DNA of 64,000 nucleotides from Capsicum annuum (Eukaryota; Streptophyta; Magnoliopsida; Solanales; Solanaceae). The position numbers were made by a program, and so were the translations under genes. The stretch is taken from the NCBI RefSeq assembly GCF_002878395.1, contig NC_061115.1, forward strand, positions 210,806,063-210,870,062, read 5' to 3'. The notes under the pieces were generated by a model. It did no database searches, had not been told where the DNA came from, and was given only the letters and a program-made list of their open reading frames with translations. This document shows, piece by piece, positions 25,753 through 35,689 of this stretch (position 1 is its first letter; the number at the start of each line of letters is the position of its first letter).

Positions 25753-26109
25753 CTTCTTCTCTGTTATTTGTTGTTCTTCTTTTTTTTCGATAATTAGTAC
25801 TAATGAACGTCGCATCTTATTAGTACATTTCGGTGTTTGGTTGTCTGATGTCAAGCACAAAGAATACAAGATTGATGGTTGTAGTTGGAGATGTACCAAT
25901 GTCAATCTCAATTTGTTATCACTTCTTCTCTGTTATTTGTTGTAGTTCTTCTTCTTTTTTCGACGATTCGTAATAATGAATACCGCGTCTTATTAGTACA
26001 TTCCGGTGTTTGGCTATCTGATGTCAAGTACGAAGAATACAAGATTGATGATTGTAGTCGGAGATCTACCAATGTCTATCTCAATCGCAATTTCAAGAAA
26101 AGTCGATAA
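25753..26109 (+). pseudogene. Tandemly duplicated scrap resembling a MuDR-type N-terminus
   Basis: Two direct copies of a 169-bp unit lie at 25753-25921 and 25922-26090. In frame, each gives a version of 'LLVHSGVWLSDVKYEEYKID': the second copy reads HSGVW, the first HFGVW. This short phrase resembles the N-terminal leader of MuDR/MULE transposase-related plant proteins, but that is an inference from pattern only and the stretch is too short to be sure. The second copy is open from 25885 to 26109 (74 residues); the first is interrupted. There is no zinc finger or transposase core nearby. It could equally be a scrap of an unknown host gene. Confidence 0.35.
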
Positions 26110-26379
26110 AGATTTTTCCTCACCAGTTGTTTCACTGTCGGATTTCATAATGTATGCAACTCATCTTTCATGAATACAGATTAAAAAGTCAGATTATAAT
26201 CAAGAGATGTACTCATGATTTATTTGTCAACTCGTTTATAATCTAAATTTTAAGTTCCTTTTCTTAGAATTTTAAGTTTTAAGTTTGTGGGTCAAATTAT
26301 TAGTTTTAAGTTGTCAAATTACTCATTTTAAGTTTATTGGATTATAGTCTGTCAAATTGTACAATTCATCATTGCTTCA

Positions 26380-26990
26380 ATTTAAAGCCAAACGTTCCGA
26401 TAAACAAAAATATGTATCTCTTGTTGATTGAATTTAGCCAAAAATACAAAGTTGTTTTCATGTTTAAGCCAAAAATATAACACAGACATGTATCTTAGTT
26501 GAAATACAAAGAAAAACTGTATGAACATAATATTATAGATACAAGATAATACAAATATGTATCTTGGTTAAAATACATGTATCTATTGATATGCTTAAAT
26601 CAATAAATGTTAAATAATACGAGATACATATAATTCATAAAATGAAGCAGTGATCCAAGATAAGAGAAAATGTATCTATAGGCTTGTAAACATGTATCTA
26701 TTATTTTATTAATCTGAATAATAATAACAAAACATTAGATACATATAAAAATAAAAAATGTATCTAATGAAAAACAAAAAATATTCACATTACGAAGCTT
26801 AATGGATTTCTTATGTATTTGTGAATTCAATATAGTAACTAAATGATATAAAAAGATTTATCTGAACGTTCATTGATAAATTCCTTACATATTGGACAAG
26901 ACTATCGTTACGTAATTAACAATTGATACCATCATAAAAAGTTTTGTATCTATTAAAAAATATATTTTGTGAACAGTATGAAGCGTGTGA
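26380..26990. repeat. Cluster of ATGTATCT / AGATACAT motifs
   Basis: The octamer ATGTATCT, its reverse complement or one-base variants occur more than a dozen times in about 600 bases, in both orientations, including the near-palindrome ATACATGTATCT. Spacing is irregular. No gene is present. The stretch from 26991 to 27439 is AT-rich with nothing recognised. Confidence 0.55.
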
Positions 26991-27439
26991 ACAATTATGT
27001 TCAGCTCAAAGTTGTTATTCAATTTAGAGACAAAATGTCTTGCAAAAAAAAAAATTAAGAAAAAGAAAATTATGTTATGATTGAATATGAGATTTAATTG
27101 TATGATGTATCGTTATGTTGCATAATGTAATGTTGTATTAGTTACTTTCATTACTGGACTTAGTTATATATGTTTCAATAAACTTAATACGTATAGTTAT
27201 AAATATGTAACTAATACAATGTAACAAAAAATATTAAATATGATGACTTTGTAAAGTGTAACAAAAATGTACAACAAAATAATAATATATCATAATTTGA
27301 AATAGTCATATGGCAATCATTGGTGATAAGGTAGACTCCATGATGTTGAAAAACATCTAAATAAAAACACTAACAACATGTACTAACATCATCAAACTAT
27401 ATAACAGTCAACTAGCCAACAAGTAAATAACTACTCAAT

Positions 27440-28412
27440 ATGCAAAGCACTGACTTTTTCTTCTGGTGTGAAGCTGCTCCTTGGCCTTGGTAGATCGTCA
27501 TTCTCACTAAAGTACCCTTTCAATTGTAAGAGGGTACAGATAACTTGGGTAACTTAAATAGATCTATGGATGTATTTTTAGTTGTGTGTGGATATTTCTT
27601 AACTTCTGTAAATATTTTTATTTTTAGTTTATTTATTTTAATTTTATTAATGTTCATATCTTGGGGGTGATTAGATGGTATTTGATTAAATATTTTACTA
27701 TAATATTCTTTAGTTTTTTCTCTTAGTCTTTGTAATTCTTGTATATTATTTTGGAGGTATTCTAAATATTCTATATCTTTTGTTCTAAAATATTCAATTA
27801 GATTCTCTTTCATAAGTATCTCTGTTGGTCTTATTTCTTTCATATCTTGTCTTCAATATTTTAAATACTCATAGTCTATCATTTTATCCTAAAGTAGTTG
27901 TGATACTGCAAATTTCTTTGTAATAATTTATTCTAATTGTTCTATATCTGATATATTAAATTCTAGGTTATCTATTTCATTAATTATCATGTCCTTTTCA
28001 TCTATGAATATTTCCATGTCTAAATCACATTCTAAACTATCTTTTAATTTTAGTTGTTTTATGGTTTTATTTATTCAAATTAATCTTTCTTTTAATTGTT
28101 CTCTTCCTTTTCTAAGCTGGTTTCTATAATTAATTTGTTCGTGTAGCCAACTTTGTTTTTCTCTAACTCTATTAATATTTTCTAGCATTTTTAATCTGTA
28201 TAATATCCATCTGAATAATAACTATCTGAATTATTTCTACCATAGAAATCTATATTTTCTAATTCATCTTCTATCCAATTAGTACTTAGTAAGTCATCTT
28301 CATAATCAAATATTTTTCTCATATTATTTTCTTTATGTCTTCTAATTCTAAGTCTTTTATGATATATAAAACTAGAATCTTAGTTTCATCAGATATATAT
28401 CTTGTCATATTA
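27440..28412 (-). pseudogene. Pararetroviral first-ORF module, longer copy
   Basis: Starting near 28412 with MDNMTRYISDETKILVLYI, the frame passes through Asp/Tyr-rich and Lys/Glu-rich charged segments, with stops, to a helical block (27843-27520) containing YFRTKDIEYLEYLQNNIQEL and ending in KLPKLSVPSYN. After that stop, the same frame remains readable as KGYFSENDDLPRPRSS and beyond to about 27440. The charged helical block is probably a coiled coil. The position just downstream of the viral promoter and leader suggests the virus's 5'-most ORF. It is paralogous to 28440-28872. The function is not known from sequence. Confidence 0.55.
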
Positions 28413-28439
28413 TCCATATTATGCTTAGGTTTCTACGAA

Positions 28440-28872
28440 TAACTTGGATAACTTGGAATTGGATTCTAGTAATTAATTGCTTTATCATAGTATTTATTAG
28501 TTGTTTGTTTTAATCTTAATAATTCCTCTATATTTTCATTAAGGAATTCTATATATTTTATATCTTTAGTTCTCATATATTCTTCTAAATTTGTTTTCAT
28601 TAGTTTTTCTATTAATTGTATATTTTTAATATCCATTTTCCAATATTCTAAATATACGTAATTTATCACTGTTGATGTGTAGGTTTGGTATGTAAGTATT
28701 TGTAAGAATAAGTAGGTAGGTGAGGTATGCAATTTATTCTAGTCATAAAATATTTATCAAATATTTTTTTCAATATGATTTTTCTTATATCTACAATTTC
28801 TATATCCTTAAGTACATACAAAATAAGTATTTTAAATTTATCTACCATTTCGTCAGATAAATAAGTATTCAT
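28440..28872 (-). pseudogene. Pararetroviral first-ORF module, shorter copy with internal deletion
   Basis: It begins MNTYLSDEMVDKFKILILYV (28872), matching the start of the 28412 module, and later contains YMRTKDIKYIEFLNENIEEL, matching that module's helical block. The middle section of the longer copy is missing and is replaced at about 28665-28740 by low-complexity filler ('gtaggtaggtgagg'), which shifts the frame. The two copies stand head to tail in the same orientation. Confidence 0.55.
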
Positions 28873-29299
28873 TTTTCATATGATGCTTTTTTCAAAATAT
28901 TCCCTTCAATCATACACATAACAAAATATGATCATTTTAGATTACTATATACTAGATTATTCTTAAATAACATGTTCTTCGGTCACTATTAGCATGGTAA
29001 TCTGAATATTTTTCCCTTAAACAACGCTTCTACTCAGGCTACTCTCCTATCACGGCTTTCTTGCCTCATTGGTTTCATCTTTAGGATGGCATAGTTCTTA
29101 GGGATTTTTCTCCTTTTCCACTTTGCTAATAAACTTCTTAACATGCTATTTTTCGAATAATTCTACTATAAAGTAACTATCATGAACTTATTTTATAATA
29201 TCATGATTGTCAGGAATTTATGAATTTATCTATTCATAATTGTAAATAAATATACCTGTTCTGGTAGGTTTGATAATTCTGGGCTTTGTTTATCTATAG
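28873..29299 (-). other. Pararetroviral leader region
   Basis: Non-coding sequence between the promoter and the first ORF module. I looked for the usual initiator-Met tRNA primer site TGGTATCAGAGC on the minus strand and did not see it. Confidence 0.45.
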
Positions 29300-29560
29300 T
29301 TTTTCCTTGGAAATATATCTGTTTTTTATTAAATATTCAAAAAAAAATTGTTTACAAAAGAGGAGGCTTGCTTTCAACATATGAAAGTCTTGCCTCTAAC
29401 TAGCAAATGCTCTGCTATTTATAATCATAAAGGAAACACGTAAACTTTTTACATCTTTACATCTGTCCTAACATAACTCTACACGTTACCTATATACTAT
29501 TTCTAGTCAAAAACTAATAAAAACCAATAATGGTCCTATGTCTTTACATTAAATGGTAAG
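29300..29560 (-). promoter_or_regulatory. Pararetroviral promoter and poly(A) signal
   Basis: On the minus strand a well-formed TATA box, TATAAATAG, lies at 29423-29415. It is followed about 85 bases downstream by AATAAA at 29330-29325. In plant pararetroviruses the polyadenylation signal sits just after the transcription start and is bypassed in the first pass, giving a terminally redundant RNA. The position between the transactivator-like ORF and the first-ORF modules fits the large intergenic region. The start site, around 29390, is an estimate. Confidence 0.6.
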
Positions 29561-29802
29561 TGTCAAAAGTCAAAAAGCCTATCCTAAAAATAGTAAAGCT
29601 ATTAAATGTTTGCATGATTTACGTATTACATATTTCACAAAGTTAGATTTTTCTTCATATGTCGCTTTCTTGACTTTGATGTTTCTTTCTCCTTATCTTT
29701 CCATTATTGCTCCATCTTCTTATCTTTCCATTATTGCTCCATCTTCTTATCTTTTTATCGTGTATCTTCCAGTTGTTGTCCTTATCTTTTTCTATTCCAG
29801 TT

Positions 29803-30406
29803 AAACTTCTGGGATAATATTGTCTTCTCCATTACATCTTGAACATTGATGGTCTGGATATTTGTGTCCAATTAAGTTGCAATATCTTGTTAATAATTCG
29901 TCTGAAATGAATTCCTTCCTAATTGCTCTTGCAGTAGATTGTTTTTCTGGGTTAAGTAACGTCATTATCCATTATCTAACGTCTTCCATATCTGCTTGTT
30001 GTAGTTCTTTTGAATTTGACTAAATCATTTGATGGTCTCTTGAATAATAGCTCCATATTGGGTTTCTATTGATATAATTATTTGCTAATTCTTGAACAAT
30101 TGTAGTTATTTCAATAAGTCGTTTATTTGCATAAAGATCAGGTATCTCAATTTTGGGTATCTCTGGCTGCTGGACAATATCTTCCAGTATAATCATATCT
30201 CTGGTTAATCCTACTTTTACAATTTGTATAACTGGTTTGATCTCGTCGTATAATATCTCTGCTGGTGCAGTATAAAACTTTATATAAAATAGATTTCCTT
30301 TGATTACTCTTTTATAGATGGTGAATACTTTATGTAATTCTTCTATTGCTGTTAGTTCTTCTCCATCTTGGGTATATACGGTATTTAATAATCCATAGCT
30401 GAACAA
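29803..30406 (-). pseudogene. Transactivator/viroplasmin-like ORF of the pararetrovirus
   Basis: The first 128 codons are open (30406-30020) and contain LFYIKFYTAPAEILYDEI and IVQQPEIPKIEIPDLYANKR, then ELANNYINRNPIWSYY. After a stop, the same frame continues to about 29803 and ends with a Cys/His-rich tail (GHKYPDHQCSRCNGED). Plant pararetroviruses with this gene use it as the inclusion-body matrix and translation transactivator. I assign it from its position after RNase H and before the promoter and from the general pattern of the core; this is an inference. In-frame stops at about 30017 and 29974 make it non-functional. Confidence 0.55.
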
Positions 30407-30694
30407 GTTTTAACTAAGCTTGGGTTAGTTTTTGGTAATGCGATTAGCTTGTTGTGACCTTGCAGTTTTTGGGTTATATAGTTTGTGTTTGGTTCTTGGA
30501 TATTTGTAGCTCTGGGGTTAAGGTTTAGATAAGTCTCTACTTTGTGGATATTTTCTATGTATGCTCAGGCTATATGGTTATAATCTTTTTTATCTTGGTT
30601 TAAACTATCTCGATATGTGGTAATTTGTGGGGATATGAACAAGGGGTCTTTTGTGTTTTTGGTATAAATGGTTTTTCAAATATCTTATTCAAGT

Positions 30695-30931
30695 TCATGT
30701 TCTGGTATCTTTGTCCACCAACTCCTTTGCTTGTACCTGCAATTGTAGATTGATAAATGTTATGAGTTTTATGGAGTGTCCAACGTCTCCTTTTAGGTCT
30801 GAAATTTTATTGTCTTCCGATTGACATAGCTCTGCACACTGCTGAGTTAGCTGATTCATAGCTTTAGACTTCAGTTTAACTTCATTAGTCTTTAGCTTTT
30901 CTATTTCATTACCCATACTGTCCACTTTCAT
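30695..30931 (-). pseudogene. Coiled-coil segment of the pararetroviral polyprotein
   Basis: Open for 78 codons. It is Lys/Glu/Gln-rich with heptad-like spacing (MGNEIEKLKTNEVKLKSK) and lies between the RNase H remnant and the transactivator-like ORF. It could be the N-terminal part of the latter. No motif identifies its role. Confidence 0.45.
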
Positions 30932-31029
30932 TGAAAGCTTAGTTAGGGTTTTGAGTATTTTTTTCCTAAAGCATCATCTTCTATTACATTAGTTTGTGTA
31001 GCTTTGTCTTGATATGTAATCTGCAATAA

Positions 31030-31442
31030 CATTTTTGTTAGTACTAATTACTTCAATTGTAAATGTAAAATTTAATATATTCAATACTAGTCTCCGAATT
31101 TCTTTCGTTGTAACTGAATTTTATATTTTTCTTGTTAACCACCATCGAACTTGCATATTATCTGTTCTCACAATAAATTTGTTATATACAATATATGGTT
31201 TAAATGCTAATAAACATTTATATAATGAACATAATTCTTTTCTATTTATTTTCCATTTTATTAAATGTTCCTGAACAATATCTACAATGATGTTTTATTT
31301 TTTCATTTTCGTACCTATATTTAAGTACTCCTCCATAACTATATTCACTTGCATCTGCTTCTACTATATATGTAAATTTTTTATTTTCATCGGAGAATTG
31401 TAATTTTGGTAATTCTTTACAAAGTATTTTTATTTTCTGAAC
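31030..31442 (-). pseudogene. Pararetroviral RNase H remnant
   Basis: Directly continues from the reverse transcriptase. An RNase H-like stretch with VEADASEYSYGGVL (about 31365-31325) gives the first catalytic Asp in the usual DAS context, followed by several stop codons and a later TDN-like position. The domain degrades the RNA strand during reverse transcription. Inactive here because of the stops. Confidence 0.65.
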
Positions 31443-32350
31443 TTATTTTTTATCTTCTTCATTGTAATTATATTCTACATCCTTTTTCAATTTTTTCTGT
31501 AAAGGCTTTAGGTTCTCTGCTAATTTTGGTATATATTCTCTTACTTGATTTACTAATCCTAAAAATGATTTTAATTTCTTTTTTGTATCTAATTCTTCTT
31601 CTGAATTTATTATTTTTTGTACTATATGTTGTTGAATTTTTACTCCACTTTTATTTATTTGTATTCCTAAAAACTCTATCTGGTTTTTCATAATTTCAGC
31701 TTTCTTTTCGCTTAAACTTATTCCTAATTTTTCTATTATATCTGTAAATTGTTCTAGTAATTTTAAATATTCTTCTTTAGTTTTTGTATATAGTAGTATA
31801 TCATCTATGTATACTATACAATTAGGTAATTGTGTAAAATAACTATCTATAAAATGTTGATATCTACCTGGTGCATTTTTATATCCAAATGGTAATACGT
31901 TCCATTCATAAAATCCTTGTGGTACTGTAAATGCGATTAATTCCTTAGAATCTTCATCAAACTTTAAGTGATAAAATCCTGATTTACAGTCAAATTTACT
32001 AAAGTAGTTATATCCTTGTATTTGTCTTATTTTTAATATTTTATTTGGTATTGGATAATTATATGTCATAGTTTTTGCATTTAAATTTCTATAGTCAATA
32101 ACCATTCTACTTTTTCGTCTTTTTTGTTCACTATGTTTATTTACTATAAATGCTGGACTATTGTGTTTACTATTACTTTTTTGTATATATTGTTTTTCTA
32201 ATAATTCATCTATATGCATTTTAAATTCTTTTAAATCGTCAAAATTATATGTTAATGGTTTTTGAGTTATTATGCTATTTTTATCTAATTCAATTTTTAT
32301 AGTGGTTTTATATTTTTCCCATCCTTTTAATGGATCTTCTATATAATTGT
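31443..32350 (-). pseudogene. Pararetroviral reverse transcriptase
   Basis: A 258-codon open segment (32219-31443) covers most of the polymerase. It has the fingers motif MVIDYRNLNAKT, the FDCKSGFYHL motif, the LPFGYKNAPGRYQ motif and the catalytic YIDDIL at about 31811-31795. After it come the EFLGIQI and KSFLGLVNQVREYIP thumb/connection motifs. Upstream, about 40 further codons (to 32350) contain stops. The overall pattern and LPFGYKNAP are of the Caulimoviridae type rather than Ty3/gypsy. The catalytic residues are retained, but the frame is not connected to an intact protease or RNase H. Confidence 0.88.
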
Positions 32351-32559
32351 CTTAATTTTTTCTTTATTATTTCTACCTTATCTATTGAAAATATGGTTAT
32401 TTCTTTTTTATTTATCGAAAATACAACTAGTTCTACTGAGTCTTCTGTATTTTTTATATTTTCTAACTTTTGTGTAATTTTTTTACTTCCTTTTATCCAA
32501 TCAGTTTTCTTTCTTATTTTATTAATAACTTTTTCTGCCCTTACTTTTTATTTACATGG

Positions 32560-32897
32560 TGTTGTAAACCACCAATCTATTTTAGTTATTATATGTGGGC
32601 ATAATTTATCTAAAAATGACATTCCTAAAAGCATATCTTTTGATGTTAGTTCATAATTATAGATTTCTTCTATTATTATTATTTTATCCCATATTTGTAT
32701 TTTTATATTTTTAGCTTTATATGTAATTGAACTTCCTTCATTATTAAATCCTTTGACTACTATTGGTATTTTTAATTTATTTCATTTACTTTTTGGTAAA
32801 CAGTTGTATCTACATAAGTTTGCTTCTGCTCCTGTATCTATCATAGGTGTATAATACCTATTATAATATCCTTCTACTATTATTTTTATAAGTACAT
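32560..32897 (-). pseudogene. Pararetroviral aspartic protease with DTGA site
   Basis: Starting near 32897, the frame contains MIDTGAEANLCRYNCLP (the DTGA active site is at 32839-32828), one stop codon, and then DMLLGMSFLDKL, the usual protease C-terminal motif, ending at about 32560. It cleaves the viral polyprotein in the active virus. It lies just upstream of the reverse transcriptase, as in other Caulimoviridae. One premature stop separates the active site from the rest. Confidence 0.75.
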
Positions 32898-32908
32898 ATA
32901 TTTTCATA

Positions 32909-33105
32909 TCATGTTAAAGCTGTTTTTATGAATAATCTTTCTTTATTATATGTTATAGATAATTGTGTATGTTCTATATTGTATGGTTTTACTTGTTCTA
33001 ACCATTTTATTCCTAATATTATGTCTTCTTTTTGCATATCTTCCTTTATTTCAAATTCTATTTTTATTTTTCTAACTCCTATTATTATTATTTCCTTTTC
33101 ACCGA
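32909..33105 (-). pseudogene. Second retropepsin-like C-terminal module
   Basis: The segment contains EDIILGIKWLEQVKPYNI (about 33020-32965), the pattern that closes retropepsin domains (compare D-x-ILG-x-x-WL in gypsy proteases). It lies immediately upstream of the complete protease with DTGA. This may be the remains of a second, tandem protease domain or a rearranged duplicate. The start Met at 33145 is not viral: sequence above about 33105 belongs to the neighbouring plus-strand B3-like fragment. Confidence 0.5.
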
Positions 33106-33292
33106 AGCGGCAAACCCTGAAAATCGGGGAACCGCTTATGTTCAAATGCTGAAGCCTAGTAAGAACTGTGCAATTGTCTCTAAGGATTTGTTTGCAAATC
33201 CTGGATCGAACATTGGTGATGAGATTGGACTGTACTGGGATGTTGGATCAAACAACTTTAAGTTCAAGTTAATTAAAAAGAAATTTTTTTGA
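33105..33292 (+). pseudogene. B3 DNA-binding-domain gene fragment
   Basis: The plus-strand frame reads AYVQMLKPSKNCAIVSKDLF and then IGDEIGLYWDVGSNNFKFKL, ending at a stop at 33292. The phrase 'GDEIGLYWD..s..F.FKL' is the C-terminal strand pattern of plant B3 transcription-factor domains. Only about 60 codons remain; the N-terminal part of the domain is absent and the fragment is fused on its left to the pararetroviral block. It is assigned by pattern only and is not likely to be functional. Confidence 0.45.
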
Positions 33293-33742
33293 TGAAATAT
33301 TAGGATGAATAAGGAGATTGAAAGTTAGTTATAATAATATTTTAAAATAGCCATATCTGATGAAATATTGTGATGATATTTTTAAGGAGATTGAAAGGCT
33401 GTATTTGAAATAAGTGATATTAAGCAATAACATTAAATTTACATTTTTCTATTTCTATTGCTTAGAAAATCATGTTATCTCATCGTTTTATTTTACGTGT
33501 TTTAATTTAACAACACATGGACTTTAAAAAAGTAATAAATACTTTTGATCGTGCGGTAAAGATATATATACTACTATCTAAATATCGTTGAATTAACATA
33601 TCAAATAAATTGTTAGAGTTTAAAAGTTACGTAAAAGGTGATTTTTAGTGAAACAATTTAAAGATGAAAGTATGCAAAGATCATATTTGATGAAATCTTA
33701 TGATGGATTTGCACTAATATCAAATGGTAAGATGGTTAAAAG
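33293..33742. other. AT-rich intergenic DNA with a small direct repeat
   Basis: No gene. The phrase 'gatgaaatattaggatgaat' and 'aaggagattgaaag' recurs in two versions between 33288 and 33400. Confidence 0.4.
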
Positions 33743-34754
33743 ATTGTTATACTTTTATTTAAAAAGATAATAGAAATTGCCATATGCTGCCAGTTAATAA
33801 TATGAATTTATAATCTTTCTTGTTAAAACGAAATATCATATTAGACTCACTAATAAGTTGTCTAATATGAAGCTTTTGGATTGAGAATTTGTAGTTTTTT
33901 CTTAAAAAAAATAGAAAATCACTTTGAGGATTGTCCATAACATACAAAAAAACACACAAGAAAGAAAAAAAATTAGGCAACGTAGACCAAAATATAAAAA
34001 AGTTGGAGTGTATTTTTGTTATATAGTCGAGCTACTACATTATAAAAGTTGTTATTAGTAATTTGTGTATAATTTGTACAAATAAAATGTTCACTTTCAT
34101 CATTCAAATTTAAATTTTGTTACGAAAAGTTACAAGATTAGATTCACGAAATGTGGATAAACAATCATAATTTCAAACATTTTGAATTTTCCTTGGAGAA
34201 CTTATATTCCTCTAATACGCATCATTTGAGACAAGTTAGAAGTTTTCTATTTGCTAAGACATATTTTCTCTCAGAATTCACTCAAATGATAGCAAGAGAC
34301 ACAAAGCATTTGGTTAATTTTATTGTGACGCACTAAATTTTTCGTCTAAAGATTATGATTTAACTCGTGATACAACTTAATGTTTATATTTGATCCCTAG
34401 CAATCTTTAAACGTGGAAAGTGTCTAGACAAATTTATAACTAATTTTTAGAAGGGATACAAATATTTATCGTCAAATCCTAAATCCTAACAAACAATCAT
34501 GATTTTGTAAAAAACATGGCTCATCACATTTCTAATAGATCGTCAAAATTATAACCTCATACTTTCACAGAAAGCTATAAAATTCTTGAAACGCGTGCAG
34601 TAGTTGAAATCATAAATGAAAGACACATTAGAAAGGAAGTCAAAGGATATACAAAAACCAAAGTCTTCAAAATTCAAATCTATTTCACTACAAAGATTTC
34701 TACAACATGAAAAAATTAACCCAATTTAATAAAAGAACTTGCTTATAAGAACAT
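33743..34754. repeat. 0.93-kb dispersed repeat, copy 2
   Basis: Same orientation as copy 1 at 21946-22876, from 'agattgttatacttttattt' to 'agaacttgcttataag'. It is longer because of about 70-80 extra bases near 33810-33900. The copies diverge at once outside these limits. No coding content is conserved. From 34755 to 35219 I see nothing recognisable. Confidence 0.8.
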
Positions 34755-35219
34755 AAAAATAGAATAGTAATGGAAAAGACCAGTTTGCCATCATCTTCAT
34801 TCATTGAACTGAATTTTGTGTTGAAACATGCAAACATTGCAAAAGCCCACCAATTAAGTGATAATTTTATTCCTCTTAATTGCTTTTGCAAAAACAAAAT
34901 AAAATGCATTAATTTTGAAATATATGTTTTCCTAATTAAAATGAAATAACAGAGATCTTCTCGACAAATATTGCTCTTGTAGTTTTTAATTGCATGTAGT
35001 TTAAAATTATTTCTTTCTCTGGAGTAAAGCAGAAAAAATTAGAAAGAGAATTCAAATAAGTAAAACATCTAAATAATTTAAGAGACTTTACATAATGCAA
35101 GTACTAATATGGTTATTACCTATACAACAGTAACAACATACTCGATGAAATTCCAATAAAATAAAAAATTAATCTATAGCAAGAAAATGTTTTGAAATAA
35201 AAAAAGAGAAAATAATCTA

Positions 35220-35504
35220 TTTTCACTTTGAACTATACGTGAAAAGGATGAGACACACCCGAATTTTAGAAAGGTCCTATTACCCCTATACTAATTAAAA
35301 TTGTATTTTTGACAACTTTAGTACCTACGTGAAACATACGTGGCACACATGTGTGCCTGCGTGAACCACTCAGTGTGTTGTGCCACGTATGTGCCACATA
35401 GCACTAAGATTGTCAAAAATATAATTTTAATTAGTCCAGATATAATAGAACCATCCTACAATTTGGATATGTCTCAACCTTTTTGCGAATAGTTCAAGGT
35501 AAAA
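35220..35504. mobile_element. MITE with long terminal inverted repeats
   Basis: The left end TTTTCACTTTGAACTATACG and the reverse complement of the right end TTTTACCTTGAACTATTCGC match, and the inverted similarity continues inward for about 60 bases. The total length is about 285 bp, with no coding capacity. Possible flanking CTA on both sides is too short to settle the superfamily. Confidence 0.7.
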
Positions 35505-35689
35505 CTATAACATCTTCTCGTAAAAAAATCAAACATTCTTTTAATAAGTACACTTACCGTAATGATGATTAGTAGCATAATGGGCCTAGTACTAAAAATC
35601 AAAGACTCTTCAAAATCTATGTAGTATAATTTATAGTGCATGCTCAAAAGAGAAGATTTAAAGTCAAATTTTTTTCTAGCCCGCCAACT

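Larger units (their letters stand above)
27440..33105 (-). mobile_element. Endogenous pararetrovirus fragment (Caulimoviridae)
   Basis: Read from high to low coordinates, this minus-strand block carries aspartic protease, reverse transcriptase, RNase H, a coiled-coil segment, a transactivator-like ORF, a promoter and leader, and then N-terminal ORF modules. In a circular plant pararetrovirus genome the last ORF is followed by the intergenic promoter and then by the first ORF, so the fossil crosses the genome origin. No LTRs, integrase or target duplication are present, as expected for passive integration. Coding is AT-rich with Lys/Asn/Ile codons and many stops. The genus is inferred to be near Solendovirus from AT-rich codon use and host, and this is uncertain. 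It is not replication-competent as seen: no movement or coat protein region is recognised and every ORF is broken. Confidence 0.85.

Noticed and set aside
33106..33145. Met at 33145 as start of the viral protease ORF
   Set aside because: The first 12-13 codons are antisense to the plus-strand B3-like fragment, so this start is a junction artefact.
21946..34754. The 0.93-kb repeats as LTRs of one element
   Set aside because: No TG...CA ends, no primer site and no target duplication; a third partial copy lies outside.
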